Assembly: GCA_030272155.1 (NCBI GenBank)
Contig: CP126191.1
Coordinates: forward strand, 5,974,501-6,038,500
Direction of reading: 5' to 3'
Length of the DNA: 64,000 nt
Origin: Tetradesmus obliquus
Taxonomy: Eukaryota > Chlorophyta > Chlorophyceae > Sphaeropleales > Scenedesmaceae
In this document: positions 38,088-48,860 of the stretch, piece after piece
Numbering within the stretch: position 1 is the stretch's first letter
Layout of the letters: each line of letters begins with the position of its first letter
Notes under the pieces: generated by a model
What the model saw: only the letters and a program-made list of their open reading frames with translations
What the model was told of the DNA's origin: nothing
Database searches by the model: none
Translations under genes and position numbers: made by a program

Positions 38088-39677
38088 CCTTCATCACCTG
38101 TGTCTAGATCCTGGGCCGCTGCATTGCAGGCGCCAACAGCCCGCTGGATGCGGTGCGGCGCAGCGTGCGGCAGTGGCTGGCGCTGGGCATACCCGCCAGC
38201 AAGCTGGTGCTGGGCCTGCCGTGGTGAGCAGCGGCAGCTGCTGCAATGCTGAGAAGTATACAGCTGACGCTGCGCACGCATGACACATCCATGTGCTTGC
38301 TGCAGGCTGCGGCAAGCAGAGGGGTAGAGCACACTGCTACGAGGCTATGTACGCGCGCGTGCATGCATCACCTGGGCTCTGTGCTGTGTAGTTGCTGGTG
38401 GGGGTGTCGTGCAAGCTGCGGCAGCAAGGTTGCTGGGCTGACTGCGCCACATGCGCCAGCTGCATTTGTCAGCAGCGACCTGTCTATACATTTTGCGGTG
38501 GTTTTCTGTGTGCGCCGTCCCGCGCAGGTACGGCTATGACTACCCTTGCCAAGGGGAGGACGCTGACACGCCTGCAGCAGCAGACGCAGACCTGTGCAGG
38601 TTGCAGCCGGTGGCCTTCCAAGATGTGAGCTGCAGCGACGCCGCAGGAGCGCAGCGCTGCTACTATGAGATCATGGCACGTGAGTGGCCCAGCAGCTGCC
38701 TATGTTTGTGTGCACATGGGAAGCCTGCTTGCTCAGCTGGTGCTAGAGGAGTGTGCCACATGCTTTGCTTCAACGCTTGACTTTGGCTGCTGGCAGAGCC
38801 AGCTGTCACCGTATTGCGCTGGTAGTCTTTTGCCTGTGGTGCAAGCTGGCATGACATGCCTGCTGCTGCAGCACAATTACAACGTAGGTCTTCATCATAA
38901 CATGTGAGCTTTGCGTGGCTGGCTTCTGTGTCAAAGGTGTGTCACATCAATCTCTTTCACGTCCTACTGTGCCGAAGCGTCCTGTGTCGGTCCATCGCGT
39001 GCTACATGTGAGGTGATGTGGCTGGCACTGGCTCTGTGACAGACATAACTCGCTGATGTCTTACTATGACGAAGCGTACTGTGTCGGTCCATCACGTGCT
39101 GCCTGTGTATGTGTGCTGCTCCAGTGCTGGCGCAGAAGCGCAACACGACTGAGGTTAAGAGGGAGCCCACGCAGGCCTCGCCCTACTTCAACTACAGAGC
39201 AGACGACGGCTCCATCCACCAGGTGGGCAGCTGCTGCGCTGATGCAGATGGCATCATTCGCTGGATTAGAGCTGGGGCCCAGGGCTCGTTACAGCTGTGT
39301 ACAACGCAGTTGCTGGTTTGTGTTTGCTGCTACACCTTTTTTAATTGTTAGGCTCTGGCGCCGGTGCCCCAGCTCTTGGGCATACACGCCGACTGCATGC
39401 TCCACCGTCTAATCACCTCATTTTTGTGCCATCTGTCACCATCTCTTTCACATGTGGTGCCTGCCTCATGAGGCAGGTGTGGTATGACGACCCAGCCAGC
39501 CTGGCGCTCAAGTACCAGGTGGCGGCTGATGCAGGCCTGCAGGGCATAGGGATCTGGAACCTGGACTGCCTGGACTACAGCTCCAAGGATGCACTGGTGC
39601 AGCAACAAACGCGCGAGATGTGGGCTGCTGTTGGCAGCGCCGTCGCAGCCTTCAGTGAAAGCGTGCCTGCGTCATAG
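36130..39677 (+). CDS. CTBS: Di-N-acetylchitobiase, glycoside hydrolase family 18
   Basis: Nine exons, 36130-36231, 36478-36600, 36856-36930, 37214-37288, 37555-37755, 38108-38223, 38528-38679, 39125-39222 and 39477-39677, give 380 residues, matching the animal lysosomal enzyme in length. The family splits the chitobiose core of Asn-linked glycans from the reducing end. Residues 1-20 are a signal peptide, so the enzyme probably enters the secretory or vacuolar route. The catalytic segment reads GGINFDLEMP: the acid/base Glu (about 121) and the Asp two before it are kept, but the leading Asp of the usual DGxxxDxE is Gly. Downstream, VDVPWSPFDIDGRNYDW, FIMAYDTASQ, LVLGLPWYGYDYPC, VWYDDP and GIGIWNLDCLDYS follow family order closely. 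A plain chitinase is less likely because the chitobiase-specific YGYDY and WNLDCLDY blocks are present. A 34-bp hairpin starts exactly at the first splice donor. Confidence 0.88.
36232..36310 (+). repeat. 34-bp inverted repeat at the 5' end of chitobiase intron 1
   Basis: Left arm 36232-36265 and right arm 36277-36310 pair at 32 of 34 positions around an 11-nt loop. The left arm begins with the GT of the splice donor. The transcript could fold into a long hairpin at the exon 1 border. Confidence 0.85.
38024..38086 (+). repeat. (CTG)21 run, one interruption, before a splice acceptor
   Basis: Twenty-one units with one GTG change end 21 nt before the acceptor of chitobiase exon 6 (38107/38108). 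Confidence 0.97.
38961..39107 (+). repeat. Pair of 50-bp direct repeats in a chitobiase intron
   Basis: 38961-39010 and 39058-39107 agree at 43 of 50 positions, including an 18-bp identical stretch (CTGTGTCGGTCCATC core). They are separated by 47 bp inside intron 38680-39124. Old local duplication. Confidence 0.8.
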
Positions 39678-40631
39678 CTCTGACTCTTCGTCTGTATTCA
39701 CCATGATGATGGTGCACATTAGGGCTTTTAGTGGATTACCAGCAATGCATTCGACATGGGTAGGCATCACCAGCATTGCATGCAGCTCGAATTGGACTGA
39801 AGCATGTGTTTTTGCCACCAGTGCCGACAAACCTTACTGGCTAGCCATACACAATACGTACAGTCAATGCAGGCGGCCGAATTCAGGCTGTGCCGTCAAC
39901 CACTGTAAATTGCACCTTCGTCCAGCATGCAGCCGTACTCTGAGTGACGTCAGCTGCTTATGCAGTAAGTTGGCCAAGGTCGGCTTGAAACCCGACTGTT
40001 TGAAAGAATAAGGATCAGGAGGCAACTTGTTTGCCTTGAAGAGCAGCGGCCGTGACTCATGCCATGATGGTGTGGGCGGTATCATGCCCGACATATGTTT
40101 GGTACAACACCTTTGCTTTAACACGCTTTCTGTCCATCAATTTGCGGGGCAAGGCGTGGCACCGAGAACTACACCTCTTTTCAGCACCTGCAGGCCGTAG
40201 TCTGACAGTCAACTGCTGCTATTCAAACCCTTGCGCAGACTGCATGTGAAGCCGATCCTCAGCATGCCCATTGCTACAATCATGATGTCGGATGCCGTTG
40301 TTTGCGACGTCGGAGTTGTGCAGTGCTCGCCTGTCGCTGCACAGCCTGCACATGATGGCTCCCGTAAACAGTGCACACAACAGCGATGCTTGCAAAACTA
40401 TTTAAGCATTTTGTTAGGCTTATGAAGAGCTTAAGCATGAGTCTGGCCATGGGACTTGCGGGTTATTAGGGGTTTGCCCTTTACCGCTGTTCAACAACAC
40501 CCTCGTTCCTCGGTCATGCAAAGCTTGCATAGGCCTGAACGCCTTTACAGTTTCGTGTTACGCTTCAGCTTCAACTTCTCGACCGTTAACACCTCTCAGC
40601 ACTCCTACAGAGGAACAGCAGACAAATCACA
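39678..40631. other. Intergenic region between chitobiase and the H1-like gene
   Basis: Holds the chitobiase 3' UTR and the promoter of the basic-protein gene. TGTAA at 39904-39908 is the best poly(A) candidate for chitobiase. No coding exon recognised. Confidence 0.5.
39904..39908 (+). terminator. Candidate TGTAA poly(A) signal of chitobiase
   Basis: Green-algal mRNAs commonly use TGTAA 10-20 nt before the cleavage site. This one is 227 nt after the stop. A five-base motif is expected often by chance. Confidence 0.3.
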
Positions 40632-41933
40632 ATGGCGAAGACACCAGCAGCAGCTAAGCCTAAGGCAGCAGCAAAGAAGGCCACTACACCCAAGGCAAAG
40701 GCAAAGCCAACTAAGAAGGCAGCCACTCCTAAGGCCAAGAAGGCAGCCACGCCCAAGGCTGAGGTGCGCTCCGGCCTCAACAACAACAATTGTACAGGCT
40801 GTCTAATGACCTGGTTGCAGATTAACTTGCAGCAAAAGGCGTTGATGTCAACATAAAAGCAATGATCGGGACGATGGCATGAGCTTGCAGCTTCGCGCAC
40901 TGTCTTCTGTGCACATGCATTGGCAGGCCATGCGCAGCCCCATGCTTGCTCAAAGGGACAGCCAAGCCACAATGAATATAAATGCATGTTACGTCAAGCC
41001 TTTATCGTCGCAGCAGGCCTGATATGCAGCCTGAGATTGGTCAACGTTTTTTTCAGGCCCGTCCCTACCTCCAGCAACCGACCAAGAACCAGCTCGCCGA
41101 AACACGTTGAACGTGCGCGACGCGTTTTGTATCAAGCAAGTATTTTTAACGCACCCTTTGTCTGCACTCTGCAGGAGCCAAAGGTGGCAGCAGCAGCACC
41201 AGCAGCAGCACCTGCTGCCAAGAAGACTCCAGCAAAGAGCCCAGCCAAGAAGGCCACACCCAAGGTGAAGAGCGCCAAGGCCACACCAAAGGTCAGAAGC
41301 AGTGAAGTTGCAGGCAGGGTTTGTTGAGCAGGGACAAGTTCAGAACAGGCAGGCATTGTTGAGTTTCAGAGTAGGACTTGCATTGCATGGCACAGGCTTG
41401 AGCTAGCAGGAGCTGGGCTGACCGTGGTTGGTAATGGTTTTGATGACGCATAGATTCTAGTCTGCAGCTTTGCAGCTGTTTAGTACATGCGATGAGAAAT
41501 TGCTTGGCCCAAGGAGCTGTCCCATGAACTGCCTCACCCTGCCACACACATCCATTTGTGTATCAGTCAGCTCAACTTTTGCCACATTGACGCGCCTGCT
41601 GAGCACAGCTTGTCTGTGGCACTGAACAGTCTTCCATCCCACCATGACCAGCTTGGCTGCTGCTGCAGTGCCTCACCCCCGCCTCACCCCTGCTGCTGCT
41701 GGTGCTGTGAACACGCTGCCTGCTCACCACAGGTGAAGAAGACCGTGGCCACCAAGAAGGTCGGCTCCGCCAAGAAGACGCCAGCCAAGAAGGCTGCCAC
41801 CCCCAAGAGCGCCGCCAAGCCCAAGACACCCAAGAGCGCTGCCAAGCCCAAGACACCCAAGAGCGCCACCAAGAAAACCCCCGCCAAGAAGACACCAGCG
41901 AAGAAGGCCGCCACCCCCAAGGCCAAGGCCTAA
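40632..41933 (+). CDS. Histone H1-tail-like lysine/alanine/proline-rich basic protein
   Basis: Three exons, 40632-40763, 41175-41291 and 41733-41933, give 149 residues made almost only of Lys, Ala, Pro, Thr, Ser and Val. The sequence is a string of KKAATPKAK, KKTPAKSPAKK and KPKTPKSA units, with S/T-P-x-K motifs as in linker-histone tails, which bind DNA and are phosphorylated by CDK. No winged-helix globular (GH1) domain is encoded in any exon, and neither intron contains one. Such tail-only H1 proteins are known from kinetoplastids, dinoflagellates and bacteria; green algae normally have a globular H1 as well. Nuclear chromatin binding is therefore likely but unproven; a nucleolar or plastid nucleoid basic protein is the alternative. 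The start is the first ATG, in a typical context (acaATGgc). A TGTAA signal follows at 41971. Confidence 0.75.
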
Positions 41934-43187
41934 GCTGCCGCGCCCTGCTGCATGCGGCAGCAGCTGCGGCTGTAATGCTGCTATGCTGATGGTGCGCTGC
42001 GTCCTGCCGCTTGACCAGGTGCCGCTGTGTGCCTGGGCTGCAGCAGGCGCAGCGTAGCTTCTGATGAAACCAACGCGTGGGGGGTGGGGTTGGTGGGTTG
42101 GCTATCCATGACCAAGCATGTATGGCTGTGTTGCTGTTGTTCACAATTCACGTATAGCCTGCCACCTGGCAGATGTTCAGTGAATTCAAATGGACTGTAC
42201 TGTATGCAGGCACACCATACAGGTTTTGGCGGTCTTTGTGTTGTAGTTGCACCGTAGTGGTGACTAACGTCAGCAGCGTGCAGGCTGTATGCATGCTGTG
42301 CACTGAACCATGCTGTGATTTCAGCTGTGCCTTTGTTGCTGGACTGGTCCATCAGGTGCATGGCTTGACAGCAGGTGCACATATGCAGCTTGTCAGCTGC
42401 AGCAGCTCTGATGTCTGGTCAAAGAGCTTGTTGCTGTTCTGACTGTCCACTGGATAACACAGTGAGCGATGCTGGCATTGCTGTGACCAGTGCTGGCGAT
42501 TGACGCCCACTTGGCAAGACAGCCACAGAGCACAGCATGCCTGCGCTAAGCTGCTGCATATGCTGCTGAACATCTTGTATTTATTATAAATTGCTTGTTG
42601 CGACCTGACAGAGCTGACATTGCATATGCCAGCTCCTTGCTCCAGTTGCGCTCAGACTTCTAGCAGTGCTTGGAGTGAGTTGTGTCCCGTTGTCCAAAGT
42701 GCACCTGCACTTCAAGTTGCTTGATCTACATGAATGTAAACCAATACTTTGATAAGTCATGACTTCCAGTCTTAATCCTCACGCTAGCCCTTGCTGTGAG
42801 CTCTGAATGTGAGACTCAAACTGTTAGTGATGCGTTTTGCCGCTGACCTGGACATGGACTATGAAAGCGCTCCGGGACTATGTGCAATGCTGTGCAGCTT
42901 GGCAGGCCAGCAGACAGAACAGCAGCAAAGCCAACAAGCTTGTTGCCCCGTCAAACCGATAGTAGACGCCGTCCCTCAAGATAACAAGCCGTGCAGGGTC
43001 CCTGGCGCCTGACAGGCAAGGTTATGACACTTCACCCAAGGTATCCAGCATGCCGCACACCGTACCACACACTCTCGTTCATAAATTGTGCACGTCGGCT
43101 CGAAAGCTTTGTTCGGAAAGTTGATGCGTAATCTTGGATGCTGGAAGCTTAACACAGGCGTATGGCTATCGGCAGCCCGGCGGTGGC
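41934..43187. other. Intergenic region before the large Gln-rich gene
   Basis: Holds the 3' UTR of the H1-like gene (candidate poly(A) TGTAA at 41971-41975) and the 5' region of the next gene. No exon, repeat or RNA gene recognised. Confidence 0.5.
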
Positions 43188-46100
43188 ATGAAGCACGCTG
43201 CAGAGACTGCAGGCTGCCACAAAAGACCTTCGGTATCTCGTTACGGGTATGTGGTAGCTTTACTTGCAGCCTCAGACGTGCGGTGTCTTGGTGCTCGCTT
43301 CAGGCAATCCTGCTGCTGCTGTCGTGTCTGTGGCAGGCAAACAGTCCGACCTGTGACAGCAGTCAACGGCTGTCCAGCATCGCGGGAAGGCGTGAGGAAC
43401 TTTACCTGGCTGTTGACGTCGAGAAAGGCTTGCAGGGTTGCAGCAGCTACAACAGCAGGCAATGCGCCAGCAGCAGGCGAACCTGCATGGCTGCTGCCGC
43501 TCGGCAGGAAGCAGCTGCAGGCAGTAGCAGCTCCTGCAAGCAGTGCTGTGTTGTCCTGTGACCCAGCAAGCTCAAATGGTCGTCAGCAACAGTGCCAGCA
43601 ACAGCGGCGGCGATGTGTGGCAACCGCATTCACAACGTCAAGTCAGCGTTCGGCTGAGGAAGACTGTTGTGTAGCTGAGCATGCTCTTGACAACAGTCAA
43701 AGCACTGCAGCTGCTGGAACTCAGCAGCATGAAGCTGCAGCAGCCCGAGGCACGTTGCAAGGCCAGCTGCCAAGTCACGAGCCTGTCAGCCAGGTGGCTG
43801 ACAGTCAGCTCGCAAACCTGCAAGCTAAGAGGCAGCAGCAGCCCCAGCAGCAGCTCCAGCAGCAGCAGTCCCAGCAGCAGCAGCAGTCCCAACAGCAGCA
43901 GCAGCAGTCCCAACAGCAGCAGCAGCAGCAGCAGCTCCAGCTCCAGCTCCAGCACCAGCCCCTGCAGCAGCAGCAGCTGCAGCACCAACGCATGTTGGAA
44001 CCTGTACACTACCCACATAGCCATGTGCAGCTGCTGCAGCAGGCAGGCTTTGTGCGCAGCTGGAGTGGCGCACACAGCCTGCTGCTGCACCATGCAGCTG
44101 AGCTGCAGCAGGCGCACGTGGGGCTGCTGTGGTGGCAGCTGCTGCCCAAGCTGCAGCAGCGGCGGCAACAGCAGCGGCTGCAGCAGCAACAGCAGCAGTT
44201 TGCTGTGCATTCAAGGCAGGCAGCTGGCAATGTAGCCAGGTTGCAGCATTCTAGGCCATACAGCGACGGCGCCCAACAGCAGCAGCAGAAACGGCAGCAG
44301 CAGCAGCAGCAGCAGGTGCTGCATGGCTTGTGTCAGGTCACTGCACACCACGTCTCCAGCCTGACTCCTCAGTCCCTAGCATACACAATGCAGGGCCTGG
44401 CTGCAGCAGTAGCAGCAGGGGCGGTGTCGTTGAAACAGGAGCATCAGCAGCAGCAGCAGCAGCAGCAGCGGGGCCTTGTGATACCTGCAAATGTAGGCCA
44501 TGAGCAGCTGCTCTCTGAGGCTGATGGTGATGTAAGTGCAGTACCAGTGCAGCTGCCGCCTGAGCTTCCTCTGCTGCTGTTGGCGCAGCTGAAGGCTGTT
44601 GTTGGCAGCTGCACTGCCCAGCAGCTAGCACGCTGCTTGGAGGCTGGTCAGCTGCTGGGATGGCAGCTGGCAACCCCTGACAGCAGCAGCAGCGACGACA
44701 GCAGCAGTACCAGTGCCAGCAGGGCGGAGCTGTGCTGCTGGCCTGTGCTTGAGCAGGCGGCAGCAAGCCTCCTGGGTTGGGGGCTGCTACCACAGCAGCA
44801 GCAGCAGCAAATGCTTCTTTGGAGCAGCCAGGAAGCTGGGCAGCTGCTGCATGCTCTGGCAGGGTATGTCAAGCAGCAGCGCTTGCAGGCAGAACAAGTG
44901 CCCGTTCTTTTACAGCAACAGCCGGATCCGCCATCGCAGCAGCAGCAGCAGCAGGAAGCACAGGAGGCTGATTTCTCCAAGCCTAGCAGCTCAGCACTCT
45001 GCATCATCATCCAGCCGCTCGCAGACCAGGCCTGTGCGCTGCCACAGCAGCAGGCGCTCAGCAGTGGCCTAGGCCAGGGCGTCACGCACGTGCATACTGT
45101 ACACGGCCACACAGCAGGCATCAGGAGTGCACCCGTTGCCTCTTCACCTGCTGCAATAGGCAGCAGCTCGAGCCCAGACGGCAGCACTGGCGTGTGCAGT
45201 GCCTGCAGCGAGGCAGATGTCGCTGCAGTGATCTGCAGCCTCCAGGCAGCTGCGCTGCTGCAGGTGCTGCCTGACCCTGTGCGGCTAGAGGCGCTGCTTG
45301 ATGAGTTGGAGCCACAGCTGCTGGCCATGCCTGCGAGGCAGCTGCTGCAGCTGCTGCAGGCCCTGACAGACCTGGGGGTTGAGCCTTGGGGCAGCTGGCT
45401 CAGCAGCTGCTATGATGGCCTAGAGGCAGGGCTGCAGCAGCTGCAGCCGCAGCAGCTTCTGCAGCTGCTGCAACTGCTGCCGCAGGTCAGCAGCGTGCAG
45501 CCGAGCCGGCAGATGCTGGCAGGCTTAGCCAAAATGACGGCGGTGCATGCGGTGAGGTGCAGCTGGCGGCAGCTCGCTGCACTGCCGCTGGCCCTGGCTG
45601 CTGGCGGCTGCAGGCCGGAGCCTTACTGGCTGAAGGACTTCCTGGCTGCCAGCAGCATCCACATGGCGCGGCAGCAGCAGCAGCAGCCGCTGCAGCAGGC
45701 ACAGCAGCAGGTTGCGGTGCTGGTGGAGATGCTGCTGGGTGTGGCGTGGCTGGCAGCGGCATCAAGGCTGCCGCCAGCTGCATGGACCGCGCAGGTGGAG
45801 CAGCGGCTGCTGGCAGCACTGCAGGCAGCAGGCACAGAACACTTGCCACAGCAGCAGCAGCAGCAGCAGCAAGGCCCTTTGCCTGCTGAGACTGCTGCCT
45901 TGGTGCTGGCTGCCTTCCAGCAGCTGCAGCACACACCCAGCCGGGAGCTGCAGCAGCTGCTTCGCTGTGGCGCTGCTGCTGCAACTGGCCTGAGCTCAGC
46001 CAGCGAGGTGTGTGAAGGGGTCAGCAGCAGCTGCAGCTATGGTGACCAGCCAGTCGCAGGCAAGAATTTGCTGCACGGCACACCACAGGACTGCGCAGAC

Positions 46101-46424
46101 ACGTTGGTGGATCAGCTGTCCGTTGCAGGGCTTTCCAGCAGCATTCCTGCGTGCCCTGGCATGTCGCAGCAGCAGCAACAGCAGCCGCTGCAGCACGGGA
46201 TTGCACCGCAGTGCCGGTCCTTGTCCCAGCTGTTGCAGCAGGCTGGCATGTCACAGCTTGATGCAGTGCCTGTGTCAGGCTGGCAACGCCAAGGCCCGCA
46301 CATTGGGAAGAGCAGCAGCAACAACAGCAGTAGCGACACTGGCGGCAGAAAACGGCGTGGTTCTGCCAAAGCGCCTGTGTTGAGCATGAACCGGGAGGGG
46401 TTCACCATGCTCGCCACACTGTGA
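43188..46424 (+). CDS. Large Gln-rich helical-repeat protein, OPR/RAP- or FASTK-like (tentative)
   Basis: A single uninterrupted 1078-codon frame, strikingly intronless here. The frame is open a little further upstream, but the first ATG is at 43188. Residues 1-60 are rich in Arg, Ala, Ser and Cys and could be an organelle targeting peptide. Long poly-Gln blocks lie near 43830-43990, 44275-44315 and 44445-44470. Between and after them are degenerate Leu/Ala-rich helical pairs, for example MPARQLLQLLQALTDLGVEP and RQLAALPLALAAGGCRPEPYW, with the xxLLxALxxLGxxP rhythm of green-algal OPR proteins and FASTK-type repeats. Those proteins bind organelle RNA and control its stability, splicing or translation. 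No C-terminal RAP domain is clear; the end (REGFTMLATL) does not match one. The assignment is by repeat rhythm only, so an unrelated Gln-rich helical protein remains possible. Gln-rich expansions within OPR proteins are common in chlorophytes. Confidence 0.6.
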   Translation: MKHAAETAGCHKRPSVSRYGYVVALLAASDVRCLGARFRQSCCCCRVCGRQTVRPVTAVNGCPASREGVRNFTWLLTSRKACRVAAATTAGNAPAAGEPAWLLPLGRKQLQAVAAPASSAVLSCDPASSNGRQQQCQQQRRRCVATAFTTSSQRSAEEDCCVAEHALDNSQSTAAAGTQQHEAAAARGTLQGQLPSHEPVSQVADSQLANLQAKRQQQPQQQLQQQQSQQQQQSQQQQQQSQQQQQQQQLQLQLQHQPLQQQQLQHQRMLEPVHYPHSHVQLLQQAGFVRSWSGAHSLLLHHAAELQQAHVGLLWWQLLPKLQQRRQQQRLQQQQQQFAVHSRQAAGNVARLQHSRPYSDGAQQQQQKRQQQQQQQVLHGLCQVTAHHVSSLTPQSLAYTMQGLAAAVAAGAVSLKQEHQQQQQQQQRGLVIPANVGHEQLLSEADGDVSAVPVQLPPELPLLLLAQLKAVVGSCTAQQLARCLEAGQLLGWQLATPDSSSSDDSSSTSASRAELCCWPVLEQAAASLLGWGLLPQQQQQQMLLWSSQEAGQLLHALAGYVKQQRLQAEQVPVLLQQQPDPPSQQQQQQEAQEADFSKPSSSALCIIIQPLADQACALPQQQALSSGLGQGVTHVHTVHGHTAGIRSAPVASSPAAIGSSSSPDGSTGVCSACSEADVAAVICSLQAAALLQVLPDPVRLEALLDELEPQLLAMPARQLLQLLQALTDLGVEPWGSWLSSCYDGLEAGLQQLQPQQLLQLLQLLPQVSSVQPSRQMLAGLAKMTAVHAVRCSWRQLAALPLALAAGGCRPEPYWLKDFLAASSIHMARQQQQQPLQQAQQQVAVLVEMLLGVAWLAAASRLPPAAWTAQVEQRLLAALQAAGTEHLPQQQQQQQQGPLPAETAALVLAAFQQLQHTPSRELQQLLRCGAAAATGLSSASEVCEGVSSSCSYGDQPVAGKNLLHGTPQDCADTLVDQLSVAGLSSSIPACPGMSQQQQQQPLQHGIAPQCRSLSQLLQQAGMSQLDAVPVSGWQRQGPHIGKSSSNNSSSDTGGRKRRGSAKAPVLSMNREGFTMLATL

Positions 46425-46822
46425 AGCGTGGTGCAGCATCCAGTTTTTTCTTTCGATGCTCGCTGCAGACATGGTGCCTTGCATAAGGATCGCAGATTGT
46501 ATTCTATGTTTTGTTTTTGTACTGTAGTTTTGGGCTGCTCAGGCATTACATTCAAATCAAGAACCCAAGTGTGTCACTGTGTTAGCCATGTGCTAGCAGT
46601 GCAGCAAGCAGCCATTCAAATGGCCCACCTGTGTTTGTATCAGCTTGATGCAGGTAACTGTCTGTTCGTCTTGCAAAAGCCGGCCCCGGTACCCGTTTGT
46701 GGCATTTTCGCAGCCATCTTCGCAACCTGACGACGTTCTTCAGATACTGTTTGGAGGCCACAATCAAGTCACGGTAGCCTCTCTGATTGTAATTTTGTCT
46801 ATGAGACAAACCCTAGCAGCTT
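46425..46822. other. Short intergenic region
   Basis: 398 bp between two + genes: 3' UTR of the Gln-rich gene and promoter/5' UTR of the pseudouridine synthase. TGTAA at 46788-46792 could end the first transcript. Nothing else seen. Confidence 0.5.
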
Positions 46823-48812
46823 ATGCAACGCGCTGCCTGGGGCATGCTGCTGTCCAGCAGGCTGCTGCTGCCAAGCTGTGGAGGTGCCTGCCCTAGCCTG
46901 CTTGCTCGCCAGCAGCCAGCCCAACACCTCTTTCATCGTCGCCTTCCGCTGAAAGTGTGCTGTGAGGCATCTCAGTTTGCGGCTACAAGCAGTAGTTCAG
47001 CTGGCATAGCCTCTGCAGCTGGCACAGCCATCACACCCTCAGGCAGCACTGGCCAGGGCGTGCGGCTGCAGGACTTGCAGCAGAGCATGGCTAGCAAGGA
47101 TGACATCCCAACACTAAACCTGCAGCAAACCCTAGAGGTCGTCAAAGTCCCACCAAACCCCACCAACCCAGGCGCCCGAGTCGAGCACCTGGAAGTGACA
47201 GCAGACGGGCTGCTGTCAGACGTGGTAGCTACTGCGCTGCAGCTGCCGGCCTGGTTTGTGTTGGAGCTGATGCGCTTTGGGGCGGTGCACTACAGCCCCA
47301 TCATGCCGCCGCCTGCAGCAGCAGCACGCCCCCGCATGTCGCAGCAGCACCTGCAGCATGTGGAGCAGCTGAGAGCAGCAGGCCTGGCCCGGCATGGCCG
47401 CAACCCCGCGCTGCAGCACCCCAAGCGCTGCTTGCAGGACACGGCAGTGGCTGCGGGCGGCTACGTGCGCGTGCACGTGCACCCCAAGCGCTTCCCTGCA
47501 GCGCACAGCTGCGACTGGCGGGCTGCGATCCTTGCTGACGCGCGGGAGTATGTGGTGGTGGACAAGCCCCCGGGTGTGCAGGTGCGCGGGCTGAAGATAT
47601 GGTACAGGGATGGCAGCAGACAGCCGTGCAGTGATGAAGCTTGCTCTGCTGAGTATCAGCAGCAGCAGCAGCAGCAGCATGACTCATGACTATGCAGCGA
47701 CAAATTGCAGTGGCCCAGTGCAGGCAGCCTCAGGGGTGCACCGCAGGTGATCAGGCAAGGCTGAGCCTGACACATGGAGCGTCACAATTTCATGAAGCTG
47801 CTCTGCTGTGACAATTTGTGGTGACAACTTACTTACTGTGCATGCTTGTATGGCAGTTTCTGCTGCCTCTGCAAGTGACGGCCTTTCTCCCTCCGACCTC
47901 CCCTCTGGGCTGCTTGTGTCGCTGCCTGCTGCACGACTGGCTGCTGCGCCGCGCAGGTGCCGCCCACAGTGGACAACCTGCTGGAGAGTGTGGTGGCCTG
48001 CACGGCAGCAGCACTCGGCCTGCCGCCCGACGCACTGCTTAACACGCACCGGCTGGACGCAGGCACCTCAGGCGTGGTGGTGCTGGCTAAAACCAGCGGC
48101 TTTGCAGCCTGGTTCAACCTGCTGCTGAAGAACAAGCCGCAGAATGTGGTCAAGGTGTACCGCTGCCTGACAGATAAGCCGCCGCCGCTGGGGTTGCTGG
48201 TGCACTACGCCACGATGCGCGTGAGGGCAGGCGGCGAGCCGGCACACACGCGCATGCGGCGGCCTGCCGGGGGTGCTGCTGCGGCTGGGGGTAGGGCTGC
48301 TGTGCAGGAGGAGGGCGCGCGCTGCGAGCTGGTGGTGCTGCAGGTGGGCTGGGCTGGGCGGCTGTGATGCAAGCTTGTTGCCTGCATGTTGCAGCTGCTG
48401 CTGCTGCTGCTGCAGATGTATTCATAGCAGAAAGAGAGGGGCTGCAAGGTGCATGTGGAATTAGGATCTGATGGGTTTGATTCTGGCAGTTGGCAACCGC
48501 AAGGCAGTTGCTGGCGTGTAGCGCAGCCGCATCAAGCTGCAGCAGTATGTTAGTATGTTAGGCCGTGCTGTGGCTGCTCGCCTGGTCCGTACCAACTTGC
48601 TGGGCTGCCTTTGATGTGGCGCTGTGCAGGTGGAGCAGGTGCAGCTGACTGGGCAGGCTGCTGCAGAGTGGGGCGCCACTGCGTATGAGGCTACGCTGCA
48701 GCTCATCACAGGCCGCACACACCAGATCCGTGCGCAGATGGCTGCGGAGGGCTGCCCGCTGCTGGGAGACCAGCTGTACCAGGCACTGGCGGGTATGTGG
48801 CAGAAGGAGCGT

Positions 48813-48860
<48 letters not shown>

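Noticed and set aside
35983-46815. Telo-box AAACCCTA near the thiolase/chitobiase promoter (35983) and 8 nt before the pseudouridine synthase ATG (46808)
   Set aside because: An 8-base motif is expected about twice by chance in 64 kb on two strands.
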